The translations under genes and the position numbers were made by a program. A DNA stretch of 64,000 nucleotides from Pseudoduganella violaceinigra DSM 15887 (GTDB lineage: Bacteria > Pseudomonadota > Gammaproteobacteria > Burkholderiales > Burkholderiaceae_D), in NCBI RefSeq assembly GCF_000425385.1, contig NZ_KE384359.1, positions 1 to 64,000 of the forward strand, given 5' to 3'. Every line of letters begins with the position of its first letter. The first letter of the stretch is position 1. Below the pieces are notes generated by a model, which did no database searches, was not told the origin of the DNA, and saw only the letters and a program-made list of their open reading frames with translations. Of the stretch, positions 1-8,465 are shown piece by piece.

Positions 1-436
1 ATTCACGTGGTGGGAATCAAATCGAGACCAGTTTGATCTTAACTGAAAGAATCGGCGATAGCGTAGCGTTGAGGGCCGCATAAATAGCGGTCTTCAACGT
101 CGTTTCCCGGCAGCTGGCCAGCACTGAGCTTGGAGGCGCCGATTTCGACTTTATGCTCTAGGTAATTCAGATCAGCCGACCCATGCCAAAGGTTAACTGC
201 ACGCTGCGCAGAGGTCATTTGCCAGATGCCGACCGTTACCGCAAACCTTTGCAAGGCTGCTTGTAACGCAAGCTATCCCAGTCTAAGGTCATTCATCGCG
301 CTGAATACCTTTGCCGGTCGCAACACATAAACTTAACACATCAGTCTTTCGGCGTCCCCCGACGAGGGCTCCATTTAGCAGTCGACTTGGTGCATTCGAC
401 ATTCTGGCTCTGGGGCATTCAATACTTGGATAGAAA
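1..436. other. Unassigned left edge
   Basis: No gene is supported here. The plus strand is open only briefly from the window edge in all three frames, so the tail of an upstream gene may end within the first 100 bases, but no family could be recognised. Two short minus-strand frames (39-254 and 289-486) have no recognisable composition, no convincing ribosome binding site, and the second overlaps the start of the DUF3304 gene. Base composition is lower in GC than in the rest of the window. Confidence 0.4.
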
Positions 437-883
437 ATGAAAGTTCTTATTATCATATTTGCAATGGTTGTGACCGCTTGCTCCACACACCCAAGTCGTG
501 ATGACTCAGTCTATGGTGCGAGCGTGGGTATAGTCAATCACACCTCCAAATATATCCACTCCGCATTGGCAAATGGAGCTGGCGGAGCAAATATGGGCGC
601 GTGGGGAGCTGGTGGTGCGAATGTCTGCTGTGTCATAGTGCCTTCAAAGTGGTATCCGGGCCTGAAGGTTCATGTTCGATGGAATATGCCCGAGGGTAGT
701 AAAGACGTCTATAAAGAAAAGATAGTCGAAGTGGAGCGGTACGAAGACGACGACGGCGGAAGCCTCTACATTCACATCTTTCCAAACGACGAGGTGCGGG
801 TGGTTGTTTCTACATATGCAGGTTGGAGTACAAAGCATCCCATTCCCGCCTCGAAAAAACCTGCTCCCGAGTCCAGCCAATAG
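437..883 (+). CDS. DUF3304 domain lipoprotein
   Basis: This is a 148-residue secreted lipoprotein. A short hydrophobic signal ends in a lipobox with Cys15 (VTAC), so it should be anchored in the envelope. The body has the DUF3304 signature: an 'N-H-T-x-K-Y-I-H' strand, a Gly/Ala-rich 'NGAGG' stretch, a Cys-Cys pair, and 'W-x-P-G-L-x-V-x-V-R-W'. Families of this type often occur in multiple copies beside type VI secretion lipase effectors and are suspected immunity or accessory proteins; that role is inferred and no effector is visible here. GC content and codon use are lower than in the genes downstream, suggesting an accessory gene. The start has only a weak Shine-Dalgarno (GGATAG). Confidence 0.75.
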   Translation: MKVLIIIFAMVVTACSTHPSRDDSVYGASVGIVNHTSKYIHSALANGAGGANMGAWGAGGANVCCVIVPSKWYPGLKVHVRWNMPEGSKDVYKEKIVEVERYEDDDGGSLYIHIFPNDEVRVVVSTYAGWSTKHPIPASKKPAPESSQ

Positions 884-1171
884 TCGATAGAAAAAGGCAT
901 TTTTTCAATCTCTACGCTGCAGCTGGATCTCATACGCCCTTCGTGCTGGCGTGTTCGATTGCATTCAGAGGTCTAAGCTTGATGAGAAATCGCATCGCTC
1001 CTTGAAGTGTGACGCTCCGGTCGCCGGTCCAACCACTACGGCGGTCACGAATGCGGCAAGTATGGCGAACATGGCGGCCCCCTATGATCGATGGCGGCGA
1101 GTGGAGCTCGGCGGCACGGCGCCCGGCCACGCGCTTGTCGGCAGCCTAGCGAAAGAACTGGACGGAAATCC
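884..1171. other. Non-coding stretch before the ArsR operator
   Basis: No supported gene. Short frames at 823-1005, 951-1184 and 930-1130 have no recognisable domain and no good ribosome binding site. The segment may be decayed DNA between the DUF3304 gene and the ArsR operon. Its only clear structure is the palindrome that begins at 1172. Confidence 0.4.
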
Positions 1172-1205
1172 ATTAAGCATTTAAGATATTCGTTAAATGC
1201 TTAAT
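1172..1205. promoter_or_regulatory. Perfect 13-bp inverted repeat, candidate ArsR/SdpR operator
   Basis: The arm ATTAAGCATTTAA (1172-1184) is repeated as its exact reverse complement at 1193-1205, with an 8-base spacer. It is AT-rich in an otherwise GC-rich region and lies 100 bp upstream of the ArsR-family start. Winged-helix dimers of this family bind such palindromes and usually autoregulate, so this is the likely operator. There is no T-run after it, so it is not a terminator. Confidence 0.7.
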
Positions 1206-1304
1206 TAAAGAAATAGTAGTACTCCGGCATTGGCTGGAGCGCTCTTCGGGTATAGACTAGAGGCCTCGCCGCGCATTTGCGGCGTCCCTCAACAGAAAAC
1301 CAGC

Positions 1305-1619
1305 ATGTCGGACAAAGTATTTGAAGCACTGGCCTCGTCGCCTCGTCGACTTATCCTCGCCTACCTCTCTGAACAGGAGATGACGGCAGGGGAGGTGGCT
1401 TCTCGCTTCGAAATGAGTGCGCCTGCGGTTTCCCGTCATTTGTCCGTCCTCGAAGGTGCAGGGTTGGTCAGCAGCGAGCGTCGCGGCCAGTATGTCTATT
1501 ACAGGCTGGTGCCCGACAACCTCGTGAATACGCTGACGCAGTTTGCCTTTGCGCTGTGCCCGACCGCCGGGCCACTCAAGCGCGAAAGCAAGGCCAAGAA
1601 AAAGGCCAGCGAAGCGTAA
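1305..1619 (+). CDS. ArsR-family (SdpR-like) transcriptional repressor
   Basis: A 104-residue winged-helix regulator. Residues 4-20 ('VFEALASSPRRLILAYL') form the opening helix, the helix-turn-helix runs about 27-52 (TAGEVASRF...SAPAVSRHLSVLE), and the wing is 'GLVSSERRGQYVYYRL' (53-68). There is no ELCVCDL-type metal-binding Cys motif in the recognition helix. The protein therefore resembles the SdpR autorepressor branch, not the arsenic or cadmium sensors. The C-terminus is a Lys-rich tail. The ATG at 1305 was chosen over an in-frame upstream start at 1230 because family members begin with this motif. It probably controls itself and the next two genes through the palindrome at 1172-1205. 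Confidence 0.85.
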   Translation: MSDKVFEALASSPRRLILAYLSEQEMTAGEVASRFEMSAPAVSRHLSVLEGAGLVSSERRGQYVYYRLVPDNLVNTLTQFAFALCPTAGPLKRESKAKKKASEA

Positions 1620-1700
1620 TTCGCCAGTACATATAGACCGTAAGTATGGCCTTGCTTGGGCCAGGGGTTTCTGCACGCTTTTTATCTGAAGGGGCTGTGT

Positions 1701-2369
1701 ATGGACGTTGGAACGTACCGGAACGGGATCAAGGCCTACACGCCATTCTTCCTTCACCTATACGATTTCCTGGTGATCGGGATATTTACCCGCTTCTTCT
1801 GGAAGTGCGAGGGGCGGCATTACATCGACATTTATCGCCGGCATGCGCGGCGCCGCCATGCGGATATCGGCGTGGGCACCGGATACTTCCTTGACCACGC
1901 CGGGCTTGACGAGAGCATGCAGCAGATCGCCCTGATCGACCTGAATCGCAACTGCCTGCGCTACACCGCGCAGCGCCTGCAGCGTTATGCGCCGGACTGC
2001 CATGTGCGCAACGCCTTCCGCCCGATTTCCATCGGTCGCACAGTCGATTCCATCTGCATTGGCGGTTTGATCCACTGCGTGCCGGGCACGATGCGGGACA
2101 AGGGCAGGATTTTCGACGCCATCGCGCCGTTGTGCGCGCCGGGAACGACGCTGTTCGGCTACACGCTGATTGGCAGCGGTGCGCCGATGTCCTGGCACGC
2201 CAGGATTCTGATGGGATTCATGAATTGGCTGCAGGTGGTGGACAACGGCGGCGACTCAGTCGATTCCCTGCGCGAAGAATTATCGCAACGATTCAGCCAG
2301 GTCGAGGTCTGGCTGGTCGGATGTAACGCTTTCTTTACTGCCAAAAACCATAAGGATGCTACAAGATGA
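1701..2369 (+). CDS. Class I SAM-dependent methyltransferase
   Basis: A 222-residue predicted methyltransferase. SAM-binding motif I is 'ADIGVGTGYFLDHAG' at about residues 54-68, the acidic residue closing strand 2 is in 'QIALIDLNRNCL', and a later 'ISIGRTVDSICIGGLIHCVPG' segment matches motifs II/III. The substrate is unknown. The ATG at 1701 follows GAAGGGG at a good distance and was chosen over an in-frame upstream start at 1656. Its stop overlaps the start of the next gene by 4 bp (ATGA), so the two are translationally coupled. It sits 81 bp downstream of the ArsR-type repressor and is probably under its control. Confidence 0.75.
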   Translation: MDVGTYRNGIKAYTPFFLHLYDFLVIGIFTRFFWKCEGRHYIDIYRRHARRRHADIGVGTGYFLDHAGLDESMQQIALIDLNRNCLRYTAQRLQRYAPDCHVRNAFRPISIGRTVDSICIGGLIHCVPGTMRDKGRIFDAIAPLCAPGTTLFGYTLIGSGAPMSWHARILMGFMNWLQVVDNGGDSVDSLREELSQRFSQVEVWLVGCNAFFTAKNHKDATR

Positions 2370-2857
2370 ACATCGCTCAAACGGATCGCATCATCAACGC
2401 CGACATTGCGGAAGTATGGGACAAAGTCTGCTTTTACGAGGAAGTCAAAACAAGGCCTAACTGGTTTCTGCGCTGGACTTTGCCTTTGCCGGTGAGGACC
2501 GTTGGCGACCACAAGACCGTGGGTACCTTGTGCCGTTGCGAGTATGGGAATAATCAGTACATCATGAAGCGCATCACGAAGTCGGTGCACAATGCCGCGC
2601 TCGAATTCTCTGTGACGGAAGCCAGCGAACAGTTCCAGCGCCACCTTGCGCTCAAAGGCGGCAGCATCTACCTGGAAAGCCTGCGGGATGGGCGTACGCT
2701 GGTGAGCATGGCCACCAGCTACGAGCCCAAGGGTTCAGGTAATGTCGTACGCCACCTGATCGTCGATCACATCATCCGGTCGATGCACCGCTTCGTCATG
2801 GGGGACATGGCGAACAGCATCCGCCATGCCCGTAAGACTCAACCTGCCAGCTGCTGA
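2366..2857 (+). CDS. SRPBCC / polyketide-cyclase-like protein
   Basis: A 163-residue cytosolic protein with the layout of START/SRPBCC ligand-binding folds: the N-terminal 'I-x-A-D-I-A-E-V-W-D-K-V' strand-helix, a central beta sheet, and a long amphipathic C-terminal helix (about residues 125-155). The hydrophobic cavity usually binds a lipid or aromatic ligand, but nothing here identifies it. Coupling to the methyltransferase by ATGA overlap suggests the two act on the same small molecule; this is inference. The last 19 bp overlap the convergent end of argH. Confidence 0.6.
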   Translation: MNIAQTDRIINADIAEVWDKVCFYEEVKTRPNWFLRWTLPLPVRTVGDHKTVGTLCRCEYGNNQYIMKRITKSVHNAALEFSVTEASEQFQRHLALKGGSIYLESLRDGRTLVSMATSYEPKGSGNVVRHLIVDHIIRSMHRFVMGDMANSIRHARKTQPASC

Positions 2858-4236
2858 CGCACGCGGGCAATCGCGGCGCGCACCTGGTTCGGCGCAGTGC
2901 CGCCCACGTGGTCGCGCGCTGCCACCGAGCCTTCCAGCGTCAACACTGCAAACACGTCCTCGCCCACCAGCGGCGAGAAGGCGCGTAACTGTTCCAGCGA
3001 CATCTCAGCCAGGTCGATTTTCAGATCGTCGCAGGCGCGCACCGCATGCGCCACGGCTTCGTGCGCGTCGCGGAACGGCAGGCCTTTCTTGACCAGGTAG
3101 TCGGCCAGGTCGGTCGCGGTGGCGTAGCCTTGCAGTGCGGCCGAGCGCATCGCTTCCGGCTTGACGGTGATGCCGCCCGCCATGTCGGCGAAGATGCGCA
3201 GGGTGTCGACCACGGTGTCCACGGTGTCGAACAGCGGTTCCTTGTCTTCCTGGTTGTCCTTGTTGTAGGCCAGCGGCTGGCCTTTCATCAGGGTCAGAAG
3301 GCCCATCAGATGGCCGTAGACGCGGCCGGTTTTGCCGCGCGCCAGCTCCGGCACGTCCGGGTTTTTCTTCTGCGGCATGATCGAGGAGCCGGTACAGAAG
3401 CGGTCGGCGATGTCGATAAAGCCGACGCGTGGGCTCATCCAGATGATCAGTTCTTCGGACATGCGCGAGACGTGCATCATGACCAGCGAGGCGGCGGCCG
3501 TGAATTCGATGGCGAAGTCGCGGTCGGACACCGCATCCAGCGAGTTGTGGCAGACATCGTCGAAGCCCAGGGTCTTGGCCACACGCTGGCGGTCGATCGG
3601 GAAGGTGGTGCCGGCCAGGGCGGCGGCGCCCAGCGGCAGGCGGTTCATGCGCTTGCGGCAATCCTGCATGCGTTCGACGTCGCGGCCGAACATTTCAACA
3701 TAGGCCAGCATATGGTGGCCGAAGGTGATCGGCTGCGCCACCTGCATATGGGTGAAGCCGGGCAGGATCACGTTGGCGTTTTTCTCGGCCAGGTCGACCA
3801 GGGCGCCGCGCAGCTGCTGCAGCAGGCCGGTGATGTCGTCGATGGCGGAACGCACGTACAGGCGGATGTCGGTGGCCACCTGGTCGTTGCGGGAGCGGCC
3901 GGTGTGCAAGCGCTTACCGGCGTCGCCAACCAGCTCGGTCAGGCGTTTTTCAATATTCAGGTGCACATCTTCCAGGTCCAGCTGCCACTCGAACTGGCCG
4001 CCGTCGATTTCGGCGCTGACCTGGGCCAGGCCTTTCTGGATCGCGGCCAGGTCGGCGGCGGGGATGATGCCTTGCGCGGCCAGCATGTCGGCGTGCGCCA
4101 GGGAACCCTGGATGTCGGCCTTGGCCATGCGCTTGTCAAAAAACACGGAGGCAGTGTAACGTTTCACAAGGTCGGATACTGGTTCGGAGAAGCGCGCGGA
4201 CCAGGCTTCCGCCTTCTTGGAGAATTGATCTGTCAT
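2839..4236 (-). CDS. argH: Argininosuccinate lyase
   Basis: This enzyme splits argininosuccinate into arginine and fumarate, the last step of arginine synthesis. At 465 residues it has the usual family length. The fumarase/aspartase superfamily signature 'GSSIMPQKKNPD' lies at residues 283-294, with substrate-binding 'HTGRSRNDQV' at 111-120 and 'GFTHMQVAQP' at 160-169. The ATG at 4236 (MTDQFSKKAEAW) was chosen because the in-frame extension to 4302 runs into the divergent promoter region and is not typical of ArgH. It stands alone and is divergent from the secreted NTF2-like gene. Confidence 0.97.
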   Translation of the reverse strand: MTDQFSKKAEAWSARFSEPVSDLVKRYTASVFFDKRMAKADIQGSLAHADMLAAQGIIPAADLAAIQKGLAQVSAEIDGGQFEWQLDLEDVHLNIEKRLTELVGDAGKRLHTGRSRNDQVATDIRLYVRSAIDDITGLLQQLRGALVDLAEKNANVILPGFTHMQVAQPITFGHHMLAYVEMFGRDVERMQDCRKRMNRLPLGAAALAGTTFPIDRQRVAKTLGFDDVCHNSLDAVSDRDFAIEFTAAASLVMMHVSRMSEELIIWMSPRVGFIDIADRFCTGSSIMPQKKNPDVPELARGKTGRVYGHLMGLLTLMKGQPLAYNKDNQEDKEPLFDTVDTVVDTLRIFADMAGGITVKPEAMRSAALQGYATATDLADYLVKKGLPFRDAHEAVAHAVRACDDLKIDLAEMSLEQLRAFSPLVGEDVFAVLTLEGSVAARDHVGGTAPNQVRAAIARVRQQLAG

Positions 4237-4286
4237 AGTAGGTTTTCCGGTGAGATTCAAACGATTATAAATTAGTAGGAGAATCA

Positions 4287-4802
4287 ATGAAGAAGTTAGC
4301 AACTTTGCTATTACTGGTGCTGGCCAGCGGCAGCACCTTGGCGCAGGATGCGCGACCGGCCGACGTGGCCTCCGTGGACAGCATCGTCGCTGCCCTGTAC
4401 GACACCATTTCCGGCCCCGCCGGCAAGGCGCGCGACTGGGACCGCCTGCGTTCCCTGTTCCGCAACGACGGCCGCATGGTGGTGCACAGCACCGGCAAGG
4501 ACGGGGCGCTCAATACCCGCGTGCTGTCGCTGGAGGACTACATCACCCGCGTGACGCCGGTGTTCGCGAAAGATGGTTTCTACGAATCCGAACTGGCGCG
4601 CAAGGGCGAGGAATACGGCCAGATCGCCCAGGTGTTCAGCACCTATGAGGCGCGCCATGCGCCGGCGGACAAGCCTTTTGTGCGCGGCATCAATTCCATC
4701 CAGCTGGTGAACGACGGCAAGCGCTGGTGGATTTCCCAGCTGCTGTGGCAACCGGAAGGCGAGAAGACACCGCTGCCGGAGCGCTACCTGAAGCCGAATT
4801 GA
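4287..4802 (+). CDS. Secreted NTF2/SnoaL-like protein
   Basis: A 171-residue protein with a cleavable signal peptide (residues 1-19, ending 'STLAQ'). The mature part resembles the nuclear-transport-factor-2/SnoaL fold: an N-terminal helix 'VDSIVAALYDTIS', then 'RDWDRLRSLFRNDGRMVV', and a closing 'SIQLVNDGKRWWISQLLWQPE' strand pair. Such folds bind or convert small ligands, and secreted members are mostly uncharacterised. The start has a good AGGAG. Its stop shares one base with the start of the broken acetyltransferase gene (TGATG), so the two were once coupled. Confidence 0.65.
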   Translation: MKKLATLLLLVLASGSTLAQDARPADVASVDSIVAALYDTISGPAGKARDWDRLRSLFRNDGRMVVHSTGKDGALNTRVLSLEDYITRVTPVFAKDGFYESELARKGEEYGQIAQVFSTYEARHAPADKPFVRGINSIQLVNDGKRWWISQLLWQPEGEKTPLPERYLKPN

Positions 4803-5232
4803 TGGCGGCCTTCGACATCAGCACCGACCCGGCCCGCCTCGACGTGGGCCTGGTGCACCGCTTTTCTGTCGGAAGAATCGTCCTGGGCGCGTGGCATCCC
4901 GCGCGCTGGTCGACAGGGCGATCGCCAATTCGATCTGCTTTGGCGGCTACCTTGAGGGAAATCAGGTGGCTTTTGCCCGCGTCATCACGGACCGCGCAAC
5001 CTTCGCTAATATGGTAGATGTGTTCGTGTTGCCTGGCCATCGCGGCCAGGGCTTTAGCAAACTGCTAATGGAGTCAGTGCTCGCTCACCCCGATTTACAG
5101 GGCTTGCGCCGGTTTACGTTGGCTACGGGCGACGCGCACGGACTGTATGCACAATTCGGTTTTACTCCACCATCGCGCCCGGCTACACTGATGGAAAGGT
5201 ATTGCCCAGATGTCTACCAGCGATGCCAGTGA
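4802..5232 (+). pseudogene. GNAT acetyltransferase with two frameshifts
   Basis: Homology is spread over three frames. The first frame reads 'FDISTDPARLDVGLVHRF'. Removing one T from the TTTT run at 4862-4865 gives 'FLSEESSWARGIPR', matching the expected continuation. Adding two bases to the CGCGCG run near 4899-4906 continues as 'ALVDRAIANSICFGGY', then 'VDVFVLPGHRGQGFSKLLME' (acetyl-CoA-binding motif) and 'GDAHGLYAQFGF'. Both lesions are in simple repeats. The gene may be recently dead, or the lesions could be sequencing errors. The intact part (4891-5232) lacks the substrate-side N-terminus. The 3' end overlaps the long reading frame of the cyanophycinase but not its preferred start. Confidence 0.8.
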
Positions 5233-5257
5233 GCAAGTAGTCGAAGAGGAGGCCATC

Positions 5258-6676
5258 GTGAAGCTGTACTCTCCCGCCGGTCTGGCCCGATTGGGCCTGG
5301 CCTTGCTAGCCGCCTGCGGCCTTCCCGTTCAATCGCGGGAAGCGCCGCCCAAAAACCACGCCCCCGCCCGCACCAGTACCACGCCGCCGCCGGATGTCCC
5401 GTCCCGGGCGCCCCTGGTGCCGTCCCCGGCTTCACCGGCCGCGCCGGATACGGCCGCGCCAGTGCGCATCGTGGCCGGCGCCAGTGCGACGCTGAGCGGC
5501 GGGTCGGCGGCGATTGCGCCGTCGCCGGTGGCGGCGCACCAAGGCTCCCTGGTGATCATCGGCGGCGGCCTGCGCGGCGATAATGCGGACGTGTGGCAGC
5601 GCGTGGTGAAGCTGGCGGGCGGCAAGGGCTCGCGCATCGCCGTGTTCCCGTCGGCGTCCGGCAATCCGGAGCGTTCGGCCCAGACCATCATCGGCTACCT
5701 GCGCAAGTGGGGCGCCGATGCCTTCCTGGTGCCGGTGGCGGTGCGGCTGACCGGCAGCGACTACAAGAAGAACGCGGACGATGCCGCGCTGGCGAAAAAA
5801 ATCCGCGAATCGGACGGCATCTATTTTGCGGGCGGCGACCAGGGCCGCATCACCAAAGCATTGTTACGCGACGATGGCACGCAGACCGCCGTGCTGGAAG
5901 CGGTGTGGGATGTGTATCGCCGCGGTGGCGTGATCGCCGGTTCGTCGGCGGGCGCCGCCATCATGAGCAGCACCATGTTCTCCAACCCCAAGGCGGTGCT
6001 GGCCATGCTGCAGACCGGGATCGCGGACGGCCGCGAGCTGGGTCCGGGCCTGGGATTTATCGGCGATGACGTTTTCGTGGACCAGCACCTGCTGGTGCGC
6101 GGGCGCTTTGCGCGCATGATTCCCGCCATGCTGGCCAAGGGCTACCAGATTGGGCTCGGCATCGATGAAGACAGTGCGATGGTGGTCAATGCGCAGCGCG
6201 AGGTGGAAGTCATCGGCTACAAGGGCGCGCTGCTGATCGACTTGTCGCGCGCGGAATGGGACAAGGAGTCGCCGCACTTCGGCGTGCGCAATGCCGTGAT
6301 CAGCTACCTTGACCGGGGCGACAAGTTCAATATCGCCACGCATATGTTCCTGCCGTCGAACGACAAGGCCGGCGGGCGCATCGATCCGACCCGTACCCTG
6401 GGCCGGGGGCCCGTGTTCAGCAATGATGTGCTGGGCAATAGCGCCGTGATCGATTTGATGGAACGCCTGATCGACAGCAACCAGGAAGAGGCGATCGGCA
6501 TCGCCAGCGGCAATCCGCGCGCCAGCGGTAGCGAGGTGGGCTTTGAATTCCGCTTCACCAAGACGCCGGATAGCGTGGGCTATGTGTCCAGTCTGGCGGA
6601 GGCGTATTCCGTGCTGAATATCCGGCTCGATATCCGGCCTATCGAAATCACCCGGCCCCTCTATAAATATAAATGA
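5258..6676 (+). CDS. Cyanophycinase-like S51 peptidase, lipoprotein
   Basis: The predicted reaction is hydrolysis of cyanophycin (multi-L-arginyl-poly-aspartate) to beta-Asp-Arg dipeptides outside the cytoplasm. The S51 nucleophile motif 'GSSAGA' is at about residues 228-233, preceded by 'GGDQGRI' and followed by 'GLGIDEDSAMVV'. I chose the GTG at 5258: it follows a strong GAAGAGGAGG and gives a proper lipoprotein signal with lipobox 'LLAAC' (Cys20). The upstream ATG at 5210 would add 16 hydrophilic residues before the signal. A Pro/Thr/Ala-rich linker (about 25-80) separates anchor and catalytic domain. No cyanophycin synthetase is nearby, so the substrate may be external. Confidence 0.85.
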   Translation: MKLYSPAGLARLGLALLAACGLPVQSREAPPKNHAPARTSTTPPPDVPSRAPLVPSPASPAAPDTAAPVRIVAGASATLSGGSAAIAPSPVAAHQGSLVIIGGGLRGDNADVWQRVVKLAGGKGSRIAVFPSASGNPERSAQTIIGYLRKWGADAFLVPVAVRLTGSDYKKNADDAALAKKIRESDGIYFAGGDQGRITKALLRDDGTQTAVLEAVWDVYRRGGVIAGSSAGAAIMSSTMFSNPKAVLAMLQTGIADGRELGPGLGFIGDDVFVDQHLLVRGRFARMIPAMLAKGYQIGLGIDEDSAMVVNAQREVEVIGYKGALLIDLSRAEWDKESPHFGVRNAVISYLDRGDKFNIATHMFLPSNDKAGGRIDPTRTLGRGPVFSNDVLGNSAVIDLMERLIDSNQEEAIGIASGNPRASGSEVGFEFRFTKTPDSVGYVSSLAEAYSVLNIRLDIRPIEITRPLYKYK

Positions 6677-6742
6677 CGGTTTGAATCCGGCGGCATGTTC
6701 GCCGCGTATATGCCATGGCAACCAACCACACGGGAGGAAACC

Positions 6743-8206
6743 ATGGCACTCATCAAGCACGCTGCTGTCCAGTTAGCCCTGCTGTCGGCCCTGGCGCCTG
6801 CGGCGCAGGCGTCCAGCCACCGCGAAGCACCCTTCATCACGCGCCAACCCAAGGTCGACGGAACCGATTTCTACATGTTTCGCAGCTATGAGCCGGGACG
6901 CGAGCAGTTCGTGACCCTGATCGCCAACTATGTGCCGCTGCAGGACGCCTACGGCGGGCCGAACTTCTTCACGATGGACCAGGACGCGCTGTACGAGATC
7001 CATATCGATAACAATGGCGATGCGCGCGAAGACATCACGTTCCAGTTCCGCTTCACCAACACCTTCAAGAATTCCAGCTTCACTGTGGGCGGCAAGCAGG
7101 TGCCGATTCCGCTCATTATCAATGGCGGTGCGATCAACGACGTCAATCCGCCGGGGCTGAATGTGCGCGAGACCTATACCGTCGACGTCGTGCGCGGCGA
7201 GCGGCGCGGGGTGCGGCAGTCTGTGCGCATGGCGGCAAACGGGGCGAGCGTGTTCGACAAACCGATCGACAACGTCGGCAACAAGTCGATTCCCGATTAC
7301 GCGGGGTACGCGGGCAAGCATGTCTACACGGTGAATATTCCGGGCTGCGCGGTACCGGCGCGGATGTTTGTGGGGCAGCGCAAGGATCCCTTCGTGGTCA
7401 ACCTGGCGGAAACTTTTGACCTGATCAACATCAAGGCGCCAGCCGTTGAATTCCTCGCCACAGCGGAAAAGAATGCGCGCGACGACCTGGACGACAAGAA
7501 TGTGACTTCGATCGAGATGGAGGTGGCGGCGTCCTGCCTGACGGCAGGGGGCGAGCCGGTGATCGGCGGCTGGACCACGGCCAGCTTGCGCCAGGGGCGC
7601 CTGCTCAATCCGAACGGCGGCTCGAAGGAGGGCGGTGCGTGGACGCAGGTCTCCAGGCTTGGCATGCCGCTGGTGAACGAGGTCGTGATTGGCTTGAAGG
7701 ACAAGGATCGTTTCAACCACAGCAAGCCGGTGAACGACGGCCAGTTCGCCGATTACGTCACCAACCCGACCTTGCCGGCGCTGGTGGAGGTGCTGTTCGG
7801 CAGCGCTGGCGCCAAGGCGCCGACCAACTTCCCGCGCAATGACCTGGTGACGGCCTTCCTGACCGGCGTGCCGGGTCTGAACCAGCCTGCGCATGTGAAG
7901 GCTTCCGAAATGCTGCGCTTGAATACCGCGATTGCACCGGTGGCGAAGGGGGCGCAGAAGCGGCTGGGCGTGATCGACGGCGACAACGCCGGCTTCCCCA
8001 ATGGGCGGCGGCCGGGCGATGATGTGGTGGATATTGCCTTGCGCGTGGTGATGGGCAAGTTGTGCACATTGAATATCGGCTGCGCGCCTTCCGATGCGCC
8101 GGCCGGCGCGATCCGCTTTACCGACGGCGCTTACCTGGACGACAGCTTCTTCAGCGCAGGCTTCCCTTACCTGAAGGCGCCGATTTCCGGCTCGCCGCAG
8201 CAATAG
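6743..8206 (+). CDS. Secreted DUF4331 protein
   Basis: A 487-residue exported protein with a signal peptide ending near residue 23 (AAQASSHREAPF). The mature start 'SSHREAPFITRQPKVDGTDFYMF' is the hallmark of DUF4331, and 'GGPNF', 'YEIHIDNNGDAREDITFQFRF' and the C-terminal 'GRRPGDDVVDIALRV' also fit. The biochemical function of the family is unknown. ATG 6743 follows GGGAGGAAA; the in-frame ATG at 6695 lacks a site and would precede the signal. It heads a tight four-gene unit with a small lipoprotein, a TPR protein and a HupE/UreJ protein. Confidence 0.88.
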   Translation: MALIKHAAVQLALLSALAPAAQASSHREAPFITRQPKVDGTDFYMFRSYEPGREQFVTLIANYVPLQDAYGGPNFFTMDQDALYEIHIDNNGDAREDITFQFRFTNTFKNSSFTVGGKQVPIPLIINGGAINDVNPPGLNVRETYTVDVVRGERRGVRQSVRMAANGASVFDKPIDNVGNKSIPDYAGYAGKHVYTVNIPGCAVPARMFVGQRKDPFVVNLAETFDLINIKAPAVEFLATAEKNARDDLDDKNVTSIEMEVAASCLTAGGEPVIGGWTTASLRQGRLLNPNGGSKEGGAWTQVSRLGMPLVNEVVIGLKDKDRFNHSKPVNDGQFADYVTNPTLPALVEVLFGSAGAKAPTNFPRNDLVTAFLTGVPGLNQPAHVKASEMLRLNTAIAPVAKGAQKRLGVIDGDNAGFPNGRRPGDDVVDIALRVVMGKLCTLNIGCAPSDAPAGAIRFTDGAYLDDSFFSAGFPYLKAPISGSPQQ

Positions 8207-8218
8207 GAGGGCGCAGCC

Positions 8219-8458
8219 ATGAAACGTTTATGTCTTGCGCTGGCGGCCGCGCTCTTGGCCGCATGCGGTGGTGGCGGCGGGGCTGGCTCGCCAATGAACA
8301 CTTCCGGACCATCGCCAGCGCCGTCCACGGCCGCGGATGCCTTCACGGCGGGACTGGCGGCGCTGGTGGAGAGTACGCCGGAAACGACGGAGCCTGACAA
8401 TGTGGAGGGCGTCTCGCCATCCAGGCCGGATGACGGCGAACCGGCGAAGGTGAAGTGA
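8219..8458 (+). CDS. Small lipoprotein in the DUF4331 cassette
   Basis: A 79-residue protein with a classic lipoprotein signal: MKRL, hydrophobic core, lipobox 'LLAAC' (Cys16), then a Gly-rich linker. The mature part is short, acidic and Pro/Thr-rich with no recognisable domain. The start follows AGGAGG 6-8 bases upstream, and it lies 12 bp after the DUF4331 gene and 7 bp before the TPR gene. This supports a real cistron and not a shadow frame. Role unknown. Confidence 0.65.
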   Translation: MKRLCLALAAALLAACGGGGGAGSPMNTSGPSPAPSTAADAFTAGLAALVESTPETTEPDNVEGVSPSRPDDGEPAKVK

Positions 8459-8465
8459 GTCGGCC

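Noticed and set aside
39..254. 71-codon minus-strand ORF at the left edge
   Set aside because: No Shine-Dalgarno, no recognised motif and no supporting context; it cannot be told from chance.
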